A stretch of 64,000 nt of DNA from Mesorhizobium sp. Lineage in GTDB: Bacteria; Pseudomonadota; Alphaproteobacteria; Rhizobiales; Rhizobiaceae. The stretch is from NCBI RefSeq assembly GCF_004962245.1, contig NZ_SUHQ01000015.1:94610-158609 (forward strand), written 5' to 3'. The notes below the pieces were generated by a model. That model saw only the letters and a program-made list of their open reading frames with translations. It made no database searches and was not told the origin of the DNA. Shown here piece after piece: positions 33,011 through 42,153 of this stretch. The position numbers were made by a program, and so were the translations under genes. Each line of letters begins with the position of its first letter. The stretch's first letter is position 1.

Positions 33011-35119
33011 ATGAACCAGCACGCCAAGCTCAGAATCGGCCATTCGGCCTGTCCGCATGATTGCCCCTCGACCTGCGCGCTCGAGGTCGAGTTGCTTGAC
33101 GATAAGCGCATTGGCCGCGTCCATGGCGCCAAGGCCAATACATACACGGCCGGCGTCATCTGCGCCAAGGTCGCCCGTTACGCCGACCGCGTCCATCATC
33201 CCGACCGCTTGCTGAAGCCACTGATCCGCGCCGGCGCCAAGGGCCAGGGCGCCTGGAAGGAAGCGAGCTGGGAGGCCGCACTCGACCTCGTCGCCGAAAA
33301 GTTCATCGCGGCGGAGGAAAAGTACGGCTCGGAGACGGTCTGGCCCTATTACTATGCCGGCACGATGGGGCTGGTGCAGCGCGACGGTATCGAGCGGCTG
33401 CGCCACGCGAAAAAGTACTCCGGCTTCTTCAGTTCGATCTGCACCAATCTGGCCTGGACCGGCTGGATGATGGGCGCCGGCGCGTTGCGTGGTCCCGACC
33501 CGCGCGAGATGGCCAAATCCGACTGCGTGGTGATCTGGGGCACCAATGCCGTGGTCACGCAGGTCAACGTCATGACCCACGCGGTCAAGGCGCGCAAGGA
33601 ACGCGGCGCCAGGATCGTCGTCATCGACGTCTACGAGAACGCGACGATGAAGCAGGCCGATCTCGGCTTGGTGCTGAAGCCCGGCACCGACGGCGCGCTG
33701 GCCTGCGCGGTGATGCATGTGCTGTTCCGGGACGGCATGGCCGACCGCGCCTATCTCCAGAAATACACCGACGACCCGCACGGTCTGGAAGCGCATCTTC
33801 AGACGAGGACGCCGCAATGGGCGGCTGATATCACCGGGCTTTCGGTCGAGGAGATCGAGACCTTCGCCCACCTCGTCGGCACGACCAGGAAGACGTATTT
33901 CCGCCTCGGCTACGGCTTCTCGCGCCAGCGCAACGGCTCGGTCAACATGCATGCCGCGGCCTCGATCGCCGCGGTGACCGGCTGCTGGCAGTATGAGGGT
34001 GGCGGCGCCTTCCATTCCAATTCCGGCATTTTCAAGCTCTACCAGGAACTGCTGGAAGGCACGCGGATGCGTGACCCCGCGATCCGCCATCTCGACCATT
34101 CCCGCATCGGCCCGGTGCTGACAGGGGCTGAGGATGCGCTCTATGGCGGCCCGCCGGTGACGGCGCTGCTGATCCAGAACACCAATCCGGTCAATGTCGC
34201 GCCGGAGCAGCGGCTGGTGAAGCAGGGTTTTTTGCGCGACGACCTGTTTTCCTGCGTGCACGAGCAGTTCATGACCGACACCGCAAAACTCGCCGATGTC
34301 GTGCTGCCGGCGACGATGTTTTTGGAGCATGACGACATCTACAAGGGCGGCGGCAACCAGCACATAACGCTCGGTCCGAAGCTGATCGATCCGCCGGAAG
34401 GGCCGCGCAACAACCATTTCGTCATCGAGGAGCTGGGCAAGCGGCTCGGCGTTGGCGACAGGCCTGGCTTCGGCATGACCGAGCGGCAGCATATCGACAT
34501 CATTTTAGGCAAGCGCGGGCTGGGCAGTTTTTCGAGCCTCAAGGACGAAAAATGGGTCGATTTGCAGCCGGATTTCGAGGCGGCGCATTTTATCAACGGA
34601 TTCGGCCATGCGGACGGAAAATTCCGCTTCCGCGCCGATTGGACCGGGCAGGCGGCGCCCAACCGGCCGCCGAAAAGCATGGGCCTGTTCGGACCGGTGG
34701 CAAGCCTGCCGGAATTTCCCGATCACATCGACCTGATCGAGGTGGCGGACGAGGCGCATCCGTTCCGGCTGACCACCTCACCGGCGCGTAATTTCCTCAA
34801 CTCGACTTTTTCGGAGACGCCGGTGTCGAAGGCCAAGGAGGGTCGGCCGGAACTGCTTTTGCATCCGGACGACGCGGCAGCTTATGGGCTGGCCAACGGC
34901 GACCGCGTCGAGATCGGCAATGTGCGCGGCGAAGTCATACTGCACGCAAGACTGTTCGACGGCATCAAGCGCGGCGTCGTGGTGGCCGAAGGCATCTGGC
35001 CGAACAGCGCCCACGAGCGCGGCGAGGGCATCAACGTCCTGACCGGCGCCGACGCCACCGCGCCGTATGGCGGCGCCGCATTCCACGACAACAAGGTCTG
35101 GCTGCGCGCGGCGAAGTGA
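33011..35119 (+). CDS. Molybdopterin-dependent oxidoreductase, DMSO-reductase superfamily
   Basis: 702 residues from ATG 33011; a TTG at 33002 is unlikely. The N-terminal [4Fe-4S] motif is CPHDCPSTC with a fourth cysteine in GVICAKVARY. Later cofactor stretches are VVIWGTNAVVTQVN, KPGTDGALACAVMH, YGFSRQRNGSVNMHAA and QNTNPVNVAPEQRL. The last 120 residues form the cofactor-binding barrel (LTTSPARNFLNSTF, LHPDDAAAYGLANGDRVEIGN). No twin-arginine signal, so cytoplasmic. It depends on molybdopterin (moaD/moaE above). The substrate is not determined by sequence; formate dehydrogenase-like or S/N-oxide reductase-like activity is possible. Confidence 0.92.
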   Translation: MNQHAKLRIGHSACPHDCPSTCALEVELLDDKRIGRVHGAKANTYTAGVICAKVARYADRVHHPDRLLKPLIRAGAKGQGAWKEASWEAALDLVAEKFIAAEEKYGSETVWPYYYAGTMGLVQRDGIERLRHAKKYSGFFSSICTNLAWTGWMMGAGALRGPDPREMAKSDCVVIWGTNAVVTQVNVMTHAVKARKERGARIVVIDVYENATMKQADLGLVLKPGTDGALACAVMHVLFRDGMADRAYLQKYTDDPHGLEAHLQTRTPQWAADITGLSVEEIETFAHLVGTTRKTYFRLGYGFSRQRNGSVNMHAAASIAAVTGCWQYEGGGAFHSNSGIFKLYQELLEGTRMRDPAIRHLDHSRIGPVLTGAEDALYGGPPVTALLIQNTNPVNVAPEQRLVKQGFLRDDLFSCVHEQFMTDTAKLADVVLPATMFLEHDDIYKGGGNQHITLGPKLIDPPEGPRNNHFVIEELGKRLGVGDRPGFGMTERQHIDIILGKRGLGSFSSLKDEKWVDLQPDFEAAHFINGFGHADGKFRFRADWTGQAAPNRPPKSMGLFGPVASLPEFPDHIDLIEVADEAHPFRLTTSPARNFLNSTFSETPVSKAKEGRPELLLHPDDAAAYGLANGDRVEIGNVRGEVILHARLFDGIKRGVVVAEGIWPNSAHERGEGINVLTGADATAPYGGAAFHDNKVWLRAAK

Positions 35120-35174
35120 AGCTTCGGAACGATATGTCCATTCAGCCGTTTTGCCTGGCGGGGTGGAGGCGGTC

Positions 35175-35873
35175 ATGGCAGAAGCGTTGGTGGCCCCGGA
35201 GCCTATAGGAAGAACGCTCTCATCCGGCGAACTCGTCACCACGATGTCACACTTTCATCGCGCCGAGATTCTGCGCATGTCGGGATGGCGCGACCGTCTG
35301 GACCGAACAAGCAATTGGGCGATAACGGTCGTCGCGGCGATGTTGTCGGTCTCGCTTTCGACGGCCAGCGCGCATCACGGCGTGCTGCTGTTTGCCATGA
35401 TGCTTGTCCTGTTGCTGCTGGGGATCGAGGCGCGGCGATATCGCTTCTTTGACTTTTACCGAGCCCGCGTGCGCCAGTTCGAACGGCACTATTTCGCGCA
35501 GATATTCTCGCCGCAGCCGGACTTCGCCTCCGACTGGCTGCTGATTGTCGGCGAAAGCCTGCGCGCTCCAAAATTCCTCATTTCGCGACGAGTGGCGCTG
35601 GCGCGCCGTCTGCGTCGAAACTACATCCACATGCTGCTGATCCTTCTGCTGGCCTGGATCCTGAAACTGTCGACCCCCAGTCTTCTGACTGAAGGTGCCC
35701 GCATCGGCTTCGCCGGTTCGGTGCGCGAGGCCGTTACCGGCGCTGCCCTGGGCCCCATTCCCGGCGTGGTCATCGTCGTGCTGGTCGCCGCCCTCTATGC
35801 CGGCCTGCTGGCCACGGCCTTCCTGGCTGCTGGCGACGACGGCGAACTCTCCTTTGGAGACGTGCACGTCTAG
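35175..35873 (+). CDS. DUF2270 integral membrane protein
   Basis: 232 residues from ATG 35175. It has the family features LSSGELVTTMSHFHRAEILRM (in parts ELVTTMSHFHRAEI), a pair of membrane helices near 55-90 (TVVAAMLSVSLSTA, LFAMMLVLLLLGIEARRYRF), the motif DFYRARVRQFERHYF, and two C-terminal helices. Function unknown. It follows the molybdoenzyme gene by 55 nt but the families are not otherwise linked. Confidence 0.82.
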   Translation: MAEALVAPEPIGRTLSSGELVTTMSHFHRAEILRMSGWRDRLDRTSNWAITVVAAMLSVSLSTASAHHGVLLFAMMLVLLLLGIEARRYRFFDFYRARVRQFERHYFAQIFSPQPDFASDWLLIVGESLRAPKFLISRRVALARRLRRNYIHMLLILLLAWILKLSTPSLLTEGARIGFAGSVREAVTGAALGPIPGVVIVVLVAALYAGLLATAFLAAGDDGELSFGDVHV

Positions 35874-35932
35874 AGCGGCAACGCAACTTCCTGTCGCGCG
35901 TTGTTGGGCAAGCGCATTGGGCGAGGAGTTCC

Positions 35933-36223
35933 ATGGCTTGGCAGACGTCGACACGTTCCATCGTCCTGGCGATGCTGTCTTGCGCGCTCGCCCTTGCAGC
36001 GGCAAGGGAGCTGGGCAGCGGAGACGCATGCCGGAACTACGGCATCGGGATGGGCGGCTCGGTCGAAGGCACCTTGGTCGCGGAAATCGTTCTCCTCCTG
36101 CTTGTCGGGCGTGGCCTGGGTGAGTGCATCCTGAAGGGCATGATCGACGCCGTCTCGCAGCTCGGCATAGGAAATCGAACCGATCGGTTCGTTTCTGTTG
36201 ACGCATCGTGCAGGATAGGGTGA
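35933..36223 (+). CDS. Possible small membrane protein
   Basis: 96 residues with a GAGGAG ribosome binding site before ATG 35933. Two hydrophobic stretches (SIVLAMLSCALALAAA and VAEIVLLLLVG) and three cysteines. I recognise no family, and the end loses hydrophobic pattern (TDRFVSVDASCRIG). It could be real, a remnant, or chance. The region to the next gene (36224-36483) shows an A-rich stretch near 36285-36297 but no other gene. Confidence 0.35.
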   Translation: MAWQTSTRSIVLAMLSCALALAAARELGSGDACRNYGIGMGGSVEGTLVAEIVLLLLVGRGLGECILKGMIDAVSQLGIGNRTDRFVSVDASCRIG

Positions 36224-36483
36224 ACGCTGGCTCGGACAATGCGCGCGCCCCGCAGCGGGCACATTTGCACAACAATTTGAAAACTATGCAAAAAAATGTG
36301 GCGAAGGAAGCCCTTTAGCGGATTTCAAGCACCCGATTCAGGGTGCGCGCGGAACATCTTCGTGAATGGAAATCGCGGCAGCGCCAACCCACTTCGAGGC
36401 GGTCCGAGCGACGCGAAATCCTCCCAAGGCACGCCACTTGACGGACAGAACACTGAAAATATGAAAATACTGGAGTACCTGAA

Positions 36484-36756
36484 ATGACCAAGATTGCTCT
36501 TACCGCCGCCGCCATCCTCATTGCCACGGGCAGCGCTTTTGCCGGCAGCGACCACTATGGTTCGGACGGTGTCAACCAGCCGGCCGCGCCTGTTGCCACT
36601 GGCCAAGCCACCAGCGTCGACAACACGTTCACGGGTTCGATCCGCAAGCTGCTTCCGACAGAGCACAACGCCGTCAACACCGATGCGACGACGACCCAGT
36701 CCGGCACGGCCCAGTCCGTCGCGCCGCAATCTGGCCGGGGCAACTGGGGCCGCTAA
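36484..36756 (+). CDS. DUF680 family small secreted protein
   Basis: 90 residues. Signal peptide MTKIALTAAAILIATGSAFA is cleaved before GSDHYGSDGVNQP. The DUF680 pattern is complete: DHYGSDG, DNTFTGSIRK, and a short hydrophilic end. This family is confined to rhizobia and related genera, and its members are short periplasmic proteins of unknown function. A strong terminator follows. Confidence 0.85.
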   Translation: MTKIALTAAAILIATGSAFAGSDHYGSDGVNQPAAPVATGQATSVDNTFTGSIRKLLPTEHNAVNTDATTTQSGTAQSVAPQSGRGNWGR

Positions 36757-36783
36757 ATCCTCAAACTCCGGAACACAAAGAAC

Positions 36784-36806
36784 GGCGGGCTTGGCCCGCC
36801 TTTCTT
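36784..36806 (+). terminator. Intrinsic terminator
   Basis: Stem GGCGGGC / GCCCGCC (7 bp) with a TTG loop, followed by TTTCTT. It sits after the DUF680 gene and before the convergent phosphatase gene. Confidence 0.8.
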
Positions 36807-36828
36807 GCTTTGCGTATCAAGTCACTAC

Positions 36829-37353
36829 CTAGCGCAGATCCTTCGGCCGAATGCAGTGCGTCAGCCGCGCATCGCCGAGGGCGAGCCGTGCCCAGTTGCC
36901 GTCGAAAACGAAGCGGGCAAGCGCGGCTGTCGGGAATTTTTCCTCAAGCCTTTCGAGTGCCGCGGCATCCGATCCGACGCCGGCAAGCCGGCGCGCGAAT
37001 TCCTCCAGGCCGGGATTATGGCCGAGCACCAAAAGGCTGCTTGTTGCCGCATTTGCCTGCCGCACCTTGGCGAGAATATCTGCCGCGCCCGCCTCGTAAA
37101 GCGCCTGGACAAACTTGGCCGGCGTTTGCGCCGGCAATTCCGCCGAGACCAGCCGCCATGTGTCGCGGCTGCGCAGCGCCGGCGACACCAGCGCCAGGTC
37201 CGGCAGCCAGCCCTGCCTGGCCAGTTCGCGCCCGACCAGTGAAGCGGCCTTCAGTCCGCGCCCGGAAAGCGGCCGGTCGAAGTCAATAAGGTCAGGATCG
37301 TTCCAACTCGACTTGGCATGACGCAGAAGAAGCAACTGCCTCGTTGTCGCCAT
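36829..37353 (-). CDS. SixA-like histidine phosphatase
   Basis: 174 residues from ATG 37353 with an AGGAGG ribosome binding site. The catalytic RHG-type motif is LLLLRHAKSSWNDP, and the second histidine is in LVLGHNPGLEEFARRL. The rest fits the histidine-phosphatase fold (RPLSGRGLKAA, LVSPALRSRDTW). Such short members remove phosphate from phosphohistidine or small molecules. It is followed, on the same strand, by no gene, and lies 17 nt from purN. Confidence 0.9.
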   Translation of the reverse strand: MATTRQLLLLRHAKSSWNDPDLIDFDRPLSGRGLKAASLVGRELARQGWLPDLALVSPALRSRDTWRLVSAELPAQTPAKFVQALYEAGAADILAKVRQANAATSSLLVLGHNPGLEEFARRLAGVGSDAAALERLEEKFPTAALARFVFDGNWARLALGDARLTHCIRPKDLR

Positions 37354-37369
37354 GCCAGCCTCCTCCTGC

Positions 37370-38080
37370 TCAGGGTGTGATGCGGGCCAGATGCTCGAGG
37401 TCGGTCTCCTCGCGCAGCGGATCGGGCGCCATGACCACGGAGGTGCTGTTGTCGGCGTCGTCGGCGAAGCGGGCAAGCACGGTGCGGCCGTCTTCCATTC
37501 GCGCCTTGCCCTCGGCGACCAGCCCGAGCGCCAGCGGATAAAGCCGGTGCTCGGCCTTCAGCACGCGGGCGGCGAGCGTGTCCTCATTGTCGCCGACCAT
37601 CACCGGCACGGCGGCCTGGGCGATGATCGGGCCGTCATCCATATCCAGGGTGACGAAATGCACAGTGCAGCCATGGATACGCGTGCCGGCGCGCAGCGCG
37701 CGGGCATGGGTGTCGAGGCCCTTGAAGGCCGGCAGCAGGGCAGGGTGGATGTTGATCATCCGCCCCAGCCACTTCTCGACGAAACGCGCGCCAAGAATGC
37801 GCATGTAACCGGCCAGCGCCACGATCTCGGCGCCGAACGAGACAAGCGCCGCGTCGATCGCCCCGTCATGCGCTTCCTTGCTGGTGTAGTCCGACCGCGA
37901 AATCACCTTGGTGGCGATGCCGCGCGCCGCGGCGATGCCGAGACCGGCGGCATTGGCCCGGTCGGAAATGACGCCGACGATCTCGGCCGGATAGTCCGGG
38001 TTGCTGGCCGCGGCGATCAGCGCCGTCATGTTGGAGCCGCGTCCCGAAATCAGCACCACGGTGCGCTTGCGCATGCTCAT
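37370..38080 (-). CDS. purN: Phosphoribosylglycinamide formyltransferase
   Basis: 236 residues from ATG 38080, overlapping the purM stop by 4 nt. N-terminal phosphate-binding region VVLISGRGSNM. Formyl-folate binding GYMRILGARFVEK with INIHPALLPAFKGLDTH, and the catalytic aspartate in TLDMDDGPIIAQAAV. It transfers a formyl group to glycinamide ribonucleotide, third step of purine synthesis. The C-terminus is about 15-20 residues longer than E. coli PurN. Coupled to purM. Confidence 0.95.
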   Translation of the reverse strand: MSMRKRTVVLISGRGSNMTALIAAASNPDYPAEIVGVISDRANAAGLGIAAARGIATKVISRSDYTSKEAHDGAIDAALVSFGAEIVALAGYMRILGARFVEKWLGRMINIHPALLPAFKGLDTHARALRAGTRIHGCTVHFVTLDMDDGPIIAQAAVPVMVGDNEDTLAARVLKAEHRLYPLALGLVAEGKARMEDGRTVLARFADDADNSTSVVMAPDPLREETDLEHLARITP

Positions 38081-39141
38081 AGGTCGATCGAGCCCCGATA
38101 GATGACGCCGGCGTCGCGGCGCGGCACGATACGGCCGATCGGCGTCACCGTTTCGCCGGCCTCCTGCAACACGGCGGCGACCTGCGCCGCCTGGCCGGAG
38201 GCGACGGCGAGGATCATGCCGACGCCGCAGTTGAAGGTGCGCATCATCTCTTGCGGCGCCACGCCGCCGGTCTTCGCCAGCCACGAGAACACCGGCGGCA
38301 CTTCGATGGCGTCTAGGTCGAGCTCGGCGGAAAAATCCTTCGGCAGCACGCGCGGAATGTTCTCGGGGAAGCCGCCGCCGGTGATGTGGGCCAGCGCCTT
38401 GATGCCATGCGTGCCGCGGATCGCCTTGAGGATCGACTTGACGTAGATGCGGGTCGGCTCGAGCAGCGCCTCGGCCAATGTGGCCTCATCGTTGAAGGGC
38501 GCCGGATCGGTCCACGAAAGACCACTTGTCGCGACAATGCGGCGGACCAGCGAAAAGCCGTTCGAATGCAGGCCCGACGAGGCCAGCCCCAACAGCACGT
38601 CGCCCTCGACGATGTCGTCGGTCGGCAGCAACTGGCCGCGTTCGGCCGCGCCCACGGCGAAGCCTGCAAGGTCGTAGTCCTTGCCGTGATACATGCCGGG
38701 CATTTCCGCCGTCTCGCCGCCGATCAGCGCGCAGCCGGCCTGCCGGCAGCCCTCGGCGATGCCGCCGACGATCGAAGCACCCTGGTCGGGGTCGAGCTTG
38801 CCGGTGGCGAAATAGTCGAGGAAGAACAATGGTTCGGCGCCTTGCACGACGATGTCGTTGACGCACATGGCGACGAGGTCGATGCCGATCGTGTCGTGTT
38901 TGCCCGCATCGATGGCGATCTTCAGCTTGGTGCCGACGCCGTCATTGGCGGCGACCAGCACCGGGTCGGTGAAGCCGGCGGCCTTGAGGTCGAACACGCC
39001 GCCGAAGCCGCCGATCTCGCCATCGGCGCCCGGCCGGCGGGTCGCGCGCACCAGCGGCTTGATCTTCTCGACCATGAGGTTGCCGGCATCGATGTCGACA
39101 CCCGCCTCGGCATAGGTGAGCCCGTTCTTGCGCTTGCCCAT
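38077..39141 (-). CDS. purM: Phosphoribosylformylglycinamidine cyclo-ligase
   Basis: 354 residues from ATG 39141 (MGKRKNGLTYAEAGVDIDAG). ATP-binding and core features: VLVAANDGVGTKLKIA, DLVAMCVNDIVVQGAEPLFFLDY (in parts MCVNDIVVQGAEPLF), ALIGGETAEMPG, GLASSGLHSNGFSLVR, and THGIKALAHITGGGFPENIPR. It closes the imidazole ring to make aminoimidazole ribonucleotide. First gene of the purMN unit; divergent from the phosphatidyltransferase gene. Confidence 0.97.
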   Translation of the reverse strand: MGKRKNGLTYAEAGVDIDAGNLMVEKIKPLVRATRRPGADGEIGGFGGVFDLKAAGFTDPVLVAANDGVGTKLKIAIDAGKHDTIGIDLVAMCVNDIVVQGAEPLFFLDYFATGKLDPDQGASIVGGIAEGCRQAGCALIGGETAEMPGMYHGKDYDLAGFAVGAAERGQLLPTDDIVEGDVLLGLASSGLHSNGFSLVRRIVATSGLSWTDPAPFNDEATLAEALLEPTRIYVKSILKAIRGTHGIKALAHITGGGFPENIPRVLPKDFSAELDLDAIEVPPVFSWLAKTGGVAPQEMMRTFNCGVGMILAVASGQAAQVAAVLQEAGETVTPIGRIVPRRDAGVIYRGSIDL

Positions 39142-39347
39142 CACTCGTTCCTGCTTTCCGGGGCTCTTCGCATGAACCGCCGCGCCTCGCAAGGATAACG
39201 GCACGGGTGGTGGGCTTTTGCCCCTGATAAAAGCGCGGAGATGTTGGCGGGACAGAGGGTCACGCCAACCTTCGCCTTCTGCGCCGCTCCCACTTGCCGT
39301 CGCCACCCATCTCCATCATGTATCAGCAAAGCACAAAGCGACGGGAT

Positions 39348-39911
39348 ATGCGTTTGACCATCCCCAACATCATCACGATCATGCGTTTCGTGCTGGTGCC
39401 GGCCGTAGTGCTGGCCATGCTGCAGGCGCGCTGGGACTGGGCTTTTGCCGGCTTCGTCATCGCCGGCATTTCCGACGGCGTCGACGGCTTCATCGCCCGC
39501 CATTTCAACCAGCATTCGCAGCTTGGCGCCTATCTCGACCCGATGGCCGACAAATTGCTGCTGGTCTCGGTGTTCGTGGTGCTGGGCTTCATCGGCGAGC
39601 TGCCGCTGTGGCTGGTCGTCACCATGGTCTCGCGCGATGCGCTGATCGTCTGCGCCGTGCTTTTGTCCACCGTCATGGCCCACCCGGTCGAGATGAAGCC
39701 GCTGTTCGTGTCCAAGGCCAACACCGCCATCCAGATCGTGCTGGCGGCGGTGGTGCTGGGTGAACTGGCCCTGGCCATTGATCTCGACCCGCTCAGGCCG
39801 GTGCTCATATTGCTGTCCGGGGTCTTGACCGTGGCTTCGGCCGCGGCCTATCTCGTGGCTTGGCTGAGGCATATGAGCGGCTATGGCGAAGGCTCGACAC
39901 CAGGTACCTGA
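39348..39911 (+). CDS. CDP-alcohol phosphatidyltransferase family protein
   Basis: 187 residues from ATG 39348; an upstream ATG at 39294 would add a non-conserved leader. It opens with RLTIPNIITIMRFVLVPAVV. The catalytic motif is SDGVDGFIARHFNQHSQLG with YLDPMADKLLLV (DGxxARxxxxxxxxGxxxDxxxD). Integral membrane with six helices. The substrate alcohol is uncertain; a PgsA is already present at 19151, so a cardiolipin- or glycerolphosphate-type role is possible. The downstream gene overlaps it by 29 nt. Confidence 0.88.
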   Translation: MRLTIPNIITIMRFVLVPAVVLAMLQARWDWAFAGFVIAGISDGVDGFIARHFNQHSQLGAYLDPMADKLLLVSVFVVLGFIGELPLWLVVTMVSRDALIVCAVLLSTVMAHPVEMKPLFVSKANTAIQIVLAAVVLGELALAIDLDPLRPVLILLSGVLTVASAAAYLVAWLRHMSGYGEGSTPGT

Positions 39912-41070
39912 GGAAGACGCCGCCGAGGCAGCGGCTGCCGAGGCTGCTGCGTCTGGCGTGTTTCGCCGCCAGATCCGCTTCTGGCTGATCAGCGCCATCA
40001 TCCTTGCGGTCTTCCTCTATGTCTTCAGCGGCATCCTGCTGCCGTTCGTCGCCGGCATGGTGCTCGCCTATTTCCTCGATCCCGTAGCCGACCGGCTGGA
40101 GCGGCTCGGCCTGTCCAGGCTGATGGCGACGGTGGTCATCCTGTTTGCCTTCATCGTCGTTCTGGTGCTGGCCTTCGTCATCCTCATTCCGGTGCTGGCC
40201 TCGCAGATGGCCGATTTCGCCAGCAAGCTGCCAGAATATCTGACCCGGCTGCAGACCCTGATCACCAGCTTCGACCCGAGATGGCTGGAAGAGAAATTCG
40301 GTGTCGACGCCAACGGCCTGCGCGAAGGGTTGAACTCGCTGCTGACCTCCGGCTTCGGTCTCCTGACCACGGTGTTCACCTCGGTCTGGAGCTCCGGCGT
40401 GGCGCTGGTATCGGTGGTCAGCCTGTTCGTCGTCACACCCGTCGTCGCCTTCTATATGCTGCTCGACTGGGACCGCATGGTGGCGATCGTCGACAGCTGG
40501 GTGCCGCGCGACTATGTCCAGACCGTCAGGGCGATCGCCAAGGACATCAACACCGCCACTGCCGGCTTTGTGCGCGGCCAGGGCACGCTGTGCCTGGTTC
40601 TGGGCGCCATGTACGCCACCGGCCTGACGCTGACCGGGCTGAATTTCGGCATCCTCATCGGCCTGTTCGCCGGGCTGATCTCCTTCATTCCCTATGTCGG
40701 TTCGCTGACTGGGCTGGTGCTGGCCGTCGGCGTTGCCTTCGTCCAGTTTTGGCCCGACTGGACCATGGTCGCGGCTGTGGCCGGCGTGTTCCTTGCCGGC
40801 CAGTTCATCGAGGGCAACATCCTGCAACCAAGGCTGGTGGGAAAAAGCGTCGGCCTGCACCCGGTGTGGCTGATGTTTGCGCTGTTCGCCTTCGGCGCGC
40901 TGTTCGGCTTCGTCGGCTTGCTGATCGCCGTGCCGGCCTCGGCCGCGGTCGCCGTTCTGGTGCGCTTTGCCATTGCCCGCTATCTCGAGTCGCCGCTCTA
41001 CAAGGGCCACGCCGACGAGCCCGTGCCGCCGCTGCCGGCGCGCCGCGGGGGCGGCGGACCGCGCAGTTGA
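39883..41070 (+). CDS. AI-2E family (PerM-type) membrane transporter
   Basis: 395 residues with about eight membrane segments. Family features: FWLISAIILAVFLYVFSGI, DWDRMVAIVDSWVPRDYV, FVRGQGTLCLVLGAMYATGL in parts (GQGTLCLVLGA), and LVGKSVGLHPVWLMFALF. These proteins are pores or antiporters; export of autoinducer-2 or sodium has been reported for members. Overlaps the previous gene and is followed by hdaA after 5 nt. Confidence 0.9.
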   Translation: MAKARHQVPEEDAAEAAAAEAAASGVFRRQIRFWLISAIILAVFLYVFSGILLPFVAGMVLAYFLDPVADRLERLGLSRLMATVVILFAFIVVLVLAFVILIPVLASQMADFASKLPEYLTRLQTLITSFDPRWLEEKFGVDANGLREGLNSLLTSGFGLLTTVFTSVWSSGVALVSVVSLFVVTPVVAFYMLLDWDRMVAIVDSWVPRDYVQTVRAIAKDINTATAGFVRGQGTLCLVLGAMYATGLTLTGLNFGILIGLFAGLISFIPYVGSLTGLVLAVGVAFVQFWPDWTMVAAVAGVFLAGQFIEGNILQPRLVGKSVGLHPVWLMFALFAFGALFGFVGLLIAVPASAAVAVLVRFAIARYLESPLYKGHADEPVPPLPARRGGGGPRS

Positions 41071-41075
41071 GCCAG

Positions 41076-41780
41076 ATGCCGGACAACAAGACCGATCCGC
41101 CGCGCCAACTGCCGCTCGATCTCGGCCATGGCACCGGCTATTCGCGCGACGAGCTCGTCGTCTCCGGCACCAACAGCCAGGCGGTGGCGCTGGTCGATCG
41201 CTGGCCGGACTGGCCGTCGCCGGTGGTCGTGCTCGCCGGCCCGGCAGGCTCGGGCAAGACGCATCTGGCTTCGATATGGCGCTCCCGCGCCGGCGCGGTG
41301 GGGGTCGACGCCCGGCGCATCGGCGACTGCATGGCGAGTCTCGGCGCGCGGCCGGCCCTGATCGACGATGTCGATGCCGGTCCTGTCGACGAAGAGGGGC
41401 TGTTCCATCTGATCAATGCTGTACGCGGCGCCGGCTCGACCTTGTTGCTGACCGCGCGGCGCTTTCCGTCAGCCTGGGGCGTCAGGCTCCCGGACCTCGC
41501 CTCGCGACTGAAGGCAGCGGCGACTGTGGAGATTCACGAGCCCGACGATCTGCTTCTGGCCGGCGTCATCACAAAACTGTTCGCCGACCGGCAGGTCGAT
41601 GTCGAGCCGCATGTCGTGCAATATCTGGTGCGCCGCATCGAACGCTCGCTGGCAACCGCGATGCGGGTGGTGGAGCGGCTCGACCGCACGGCGCTGGAGC
41701 GCAAGACGCCGATCACCCGGGCGCTGGCCGCCGAGACCGTCAGCGCCATGGATGAGGGGCAGGGGGAGTTCGAGATTTAA
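41076..41780 (+). CDS. hdaA: DnaA-related replication regulator HdaA
   Basis: 234 residues from ATG 41076. Near the N-terminus is the sliding-clamp binding motif QLPLDL. An AAA+ fold follows with Walker A GPAGSGKTH and Walker B-like PALIDDVD, and sensor residues in TLLLTARRFPSAWGVRLPDL. There is no DnaA DNA-binding domain. In alphaproteobacteria HdaA binds the clamp, promotes hydrolysis of DnaA-ATP and limits re-initiation. The usual neighbour ppk is not found downstream here. Confidence 0.92.
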   Translation: MPDNKTDPPRQLPLDLGHGTGYSRDELVVSGTNSQAVALVDRWPDWPSPVVVLAGPAGSGKTHLASIWRSRAGAVGVDARRIGDCMASLGARPALIDDVDAGPVDEEGLFHLINAVRGAGSTLLLTARRFPSAWGVRLPDLASRLKAAATVEIHEPDDLLLAGVITKLFADRQVDVEPHVVQYLVRRIERSLATAMRVVERLDRTALERKTPITRALAAETVSAMDEGQGEFEI

Positions 41781-42153
41781 ACGATGGCACTTACCTCCAA
41801 GGGGAGGAGGAAAAAGCCTCGGCCGGTGTTCCGTTTTGGGAAATAATCCTGGCATCTGTCTTGCAACGTCAGCCTTGCCGGCTAACCCCGGTCCTGATTG
41901 CGTATCAAATCAGGTAGTAGGCTCGCCGGGAGACGGGGCGGTTGGGGTTCTCTTCCCGGCGAGCTTACCTTCACGCCCACATTCTCAACGCTATCGGCCT
42001 TTACTGGAAATGAGATCGGTCACGACCAAACACGGGCAGGAGAATCCTGTCGGTCGATCCGCACCAGATTGGGATTCCTGAGGACACTGTCGAGATCGAA
42101 GCCTTCGGCCAATAGCGCCTTGGGCAGCACCTATCCCGGTGCCGGCCAGCCAG
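41781..42153. other. Intergenic stretch with a long hairpin, 373 nt
   Basis: An 11-bp perfect stem GCTCGCCGGGA (41921-41931) / TCCCGGCGAGC (41954-41964) with a 22-nt loop, and a smaller CCTGATT/AATCAGG pair just before it. A minus-strand frame of 36 codons (42020-42130, GTG start) reads like protein but matches no family I know. It may be a small gene or a remnant. Confidence 0.5.
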
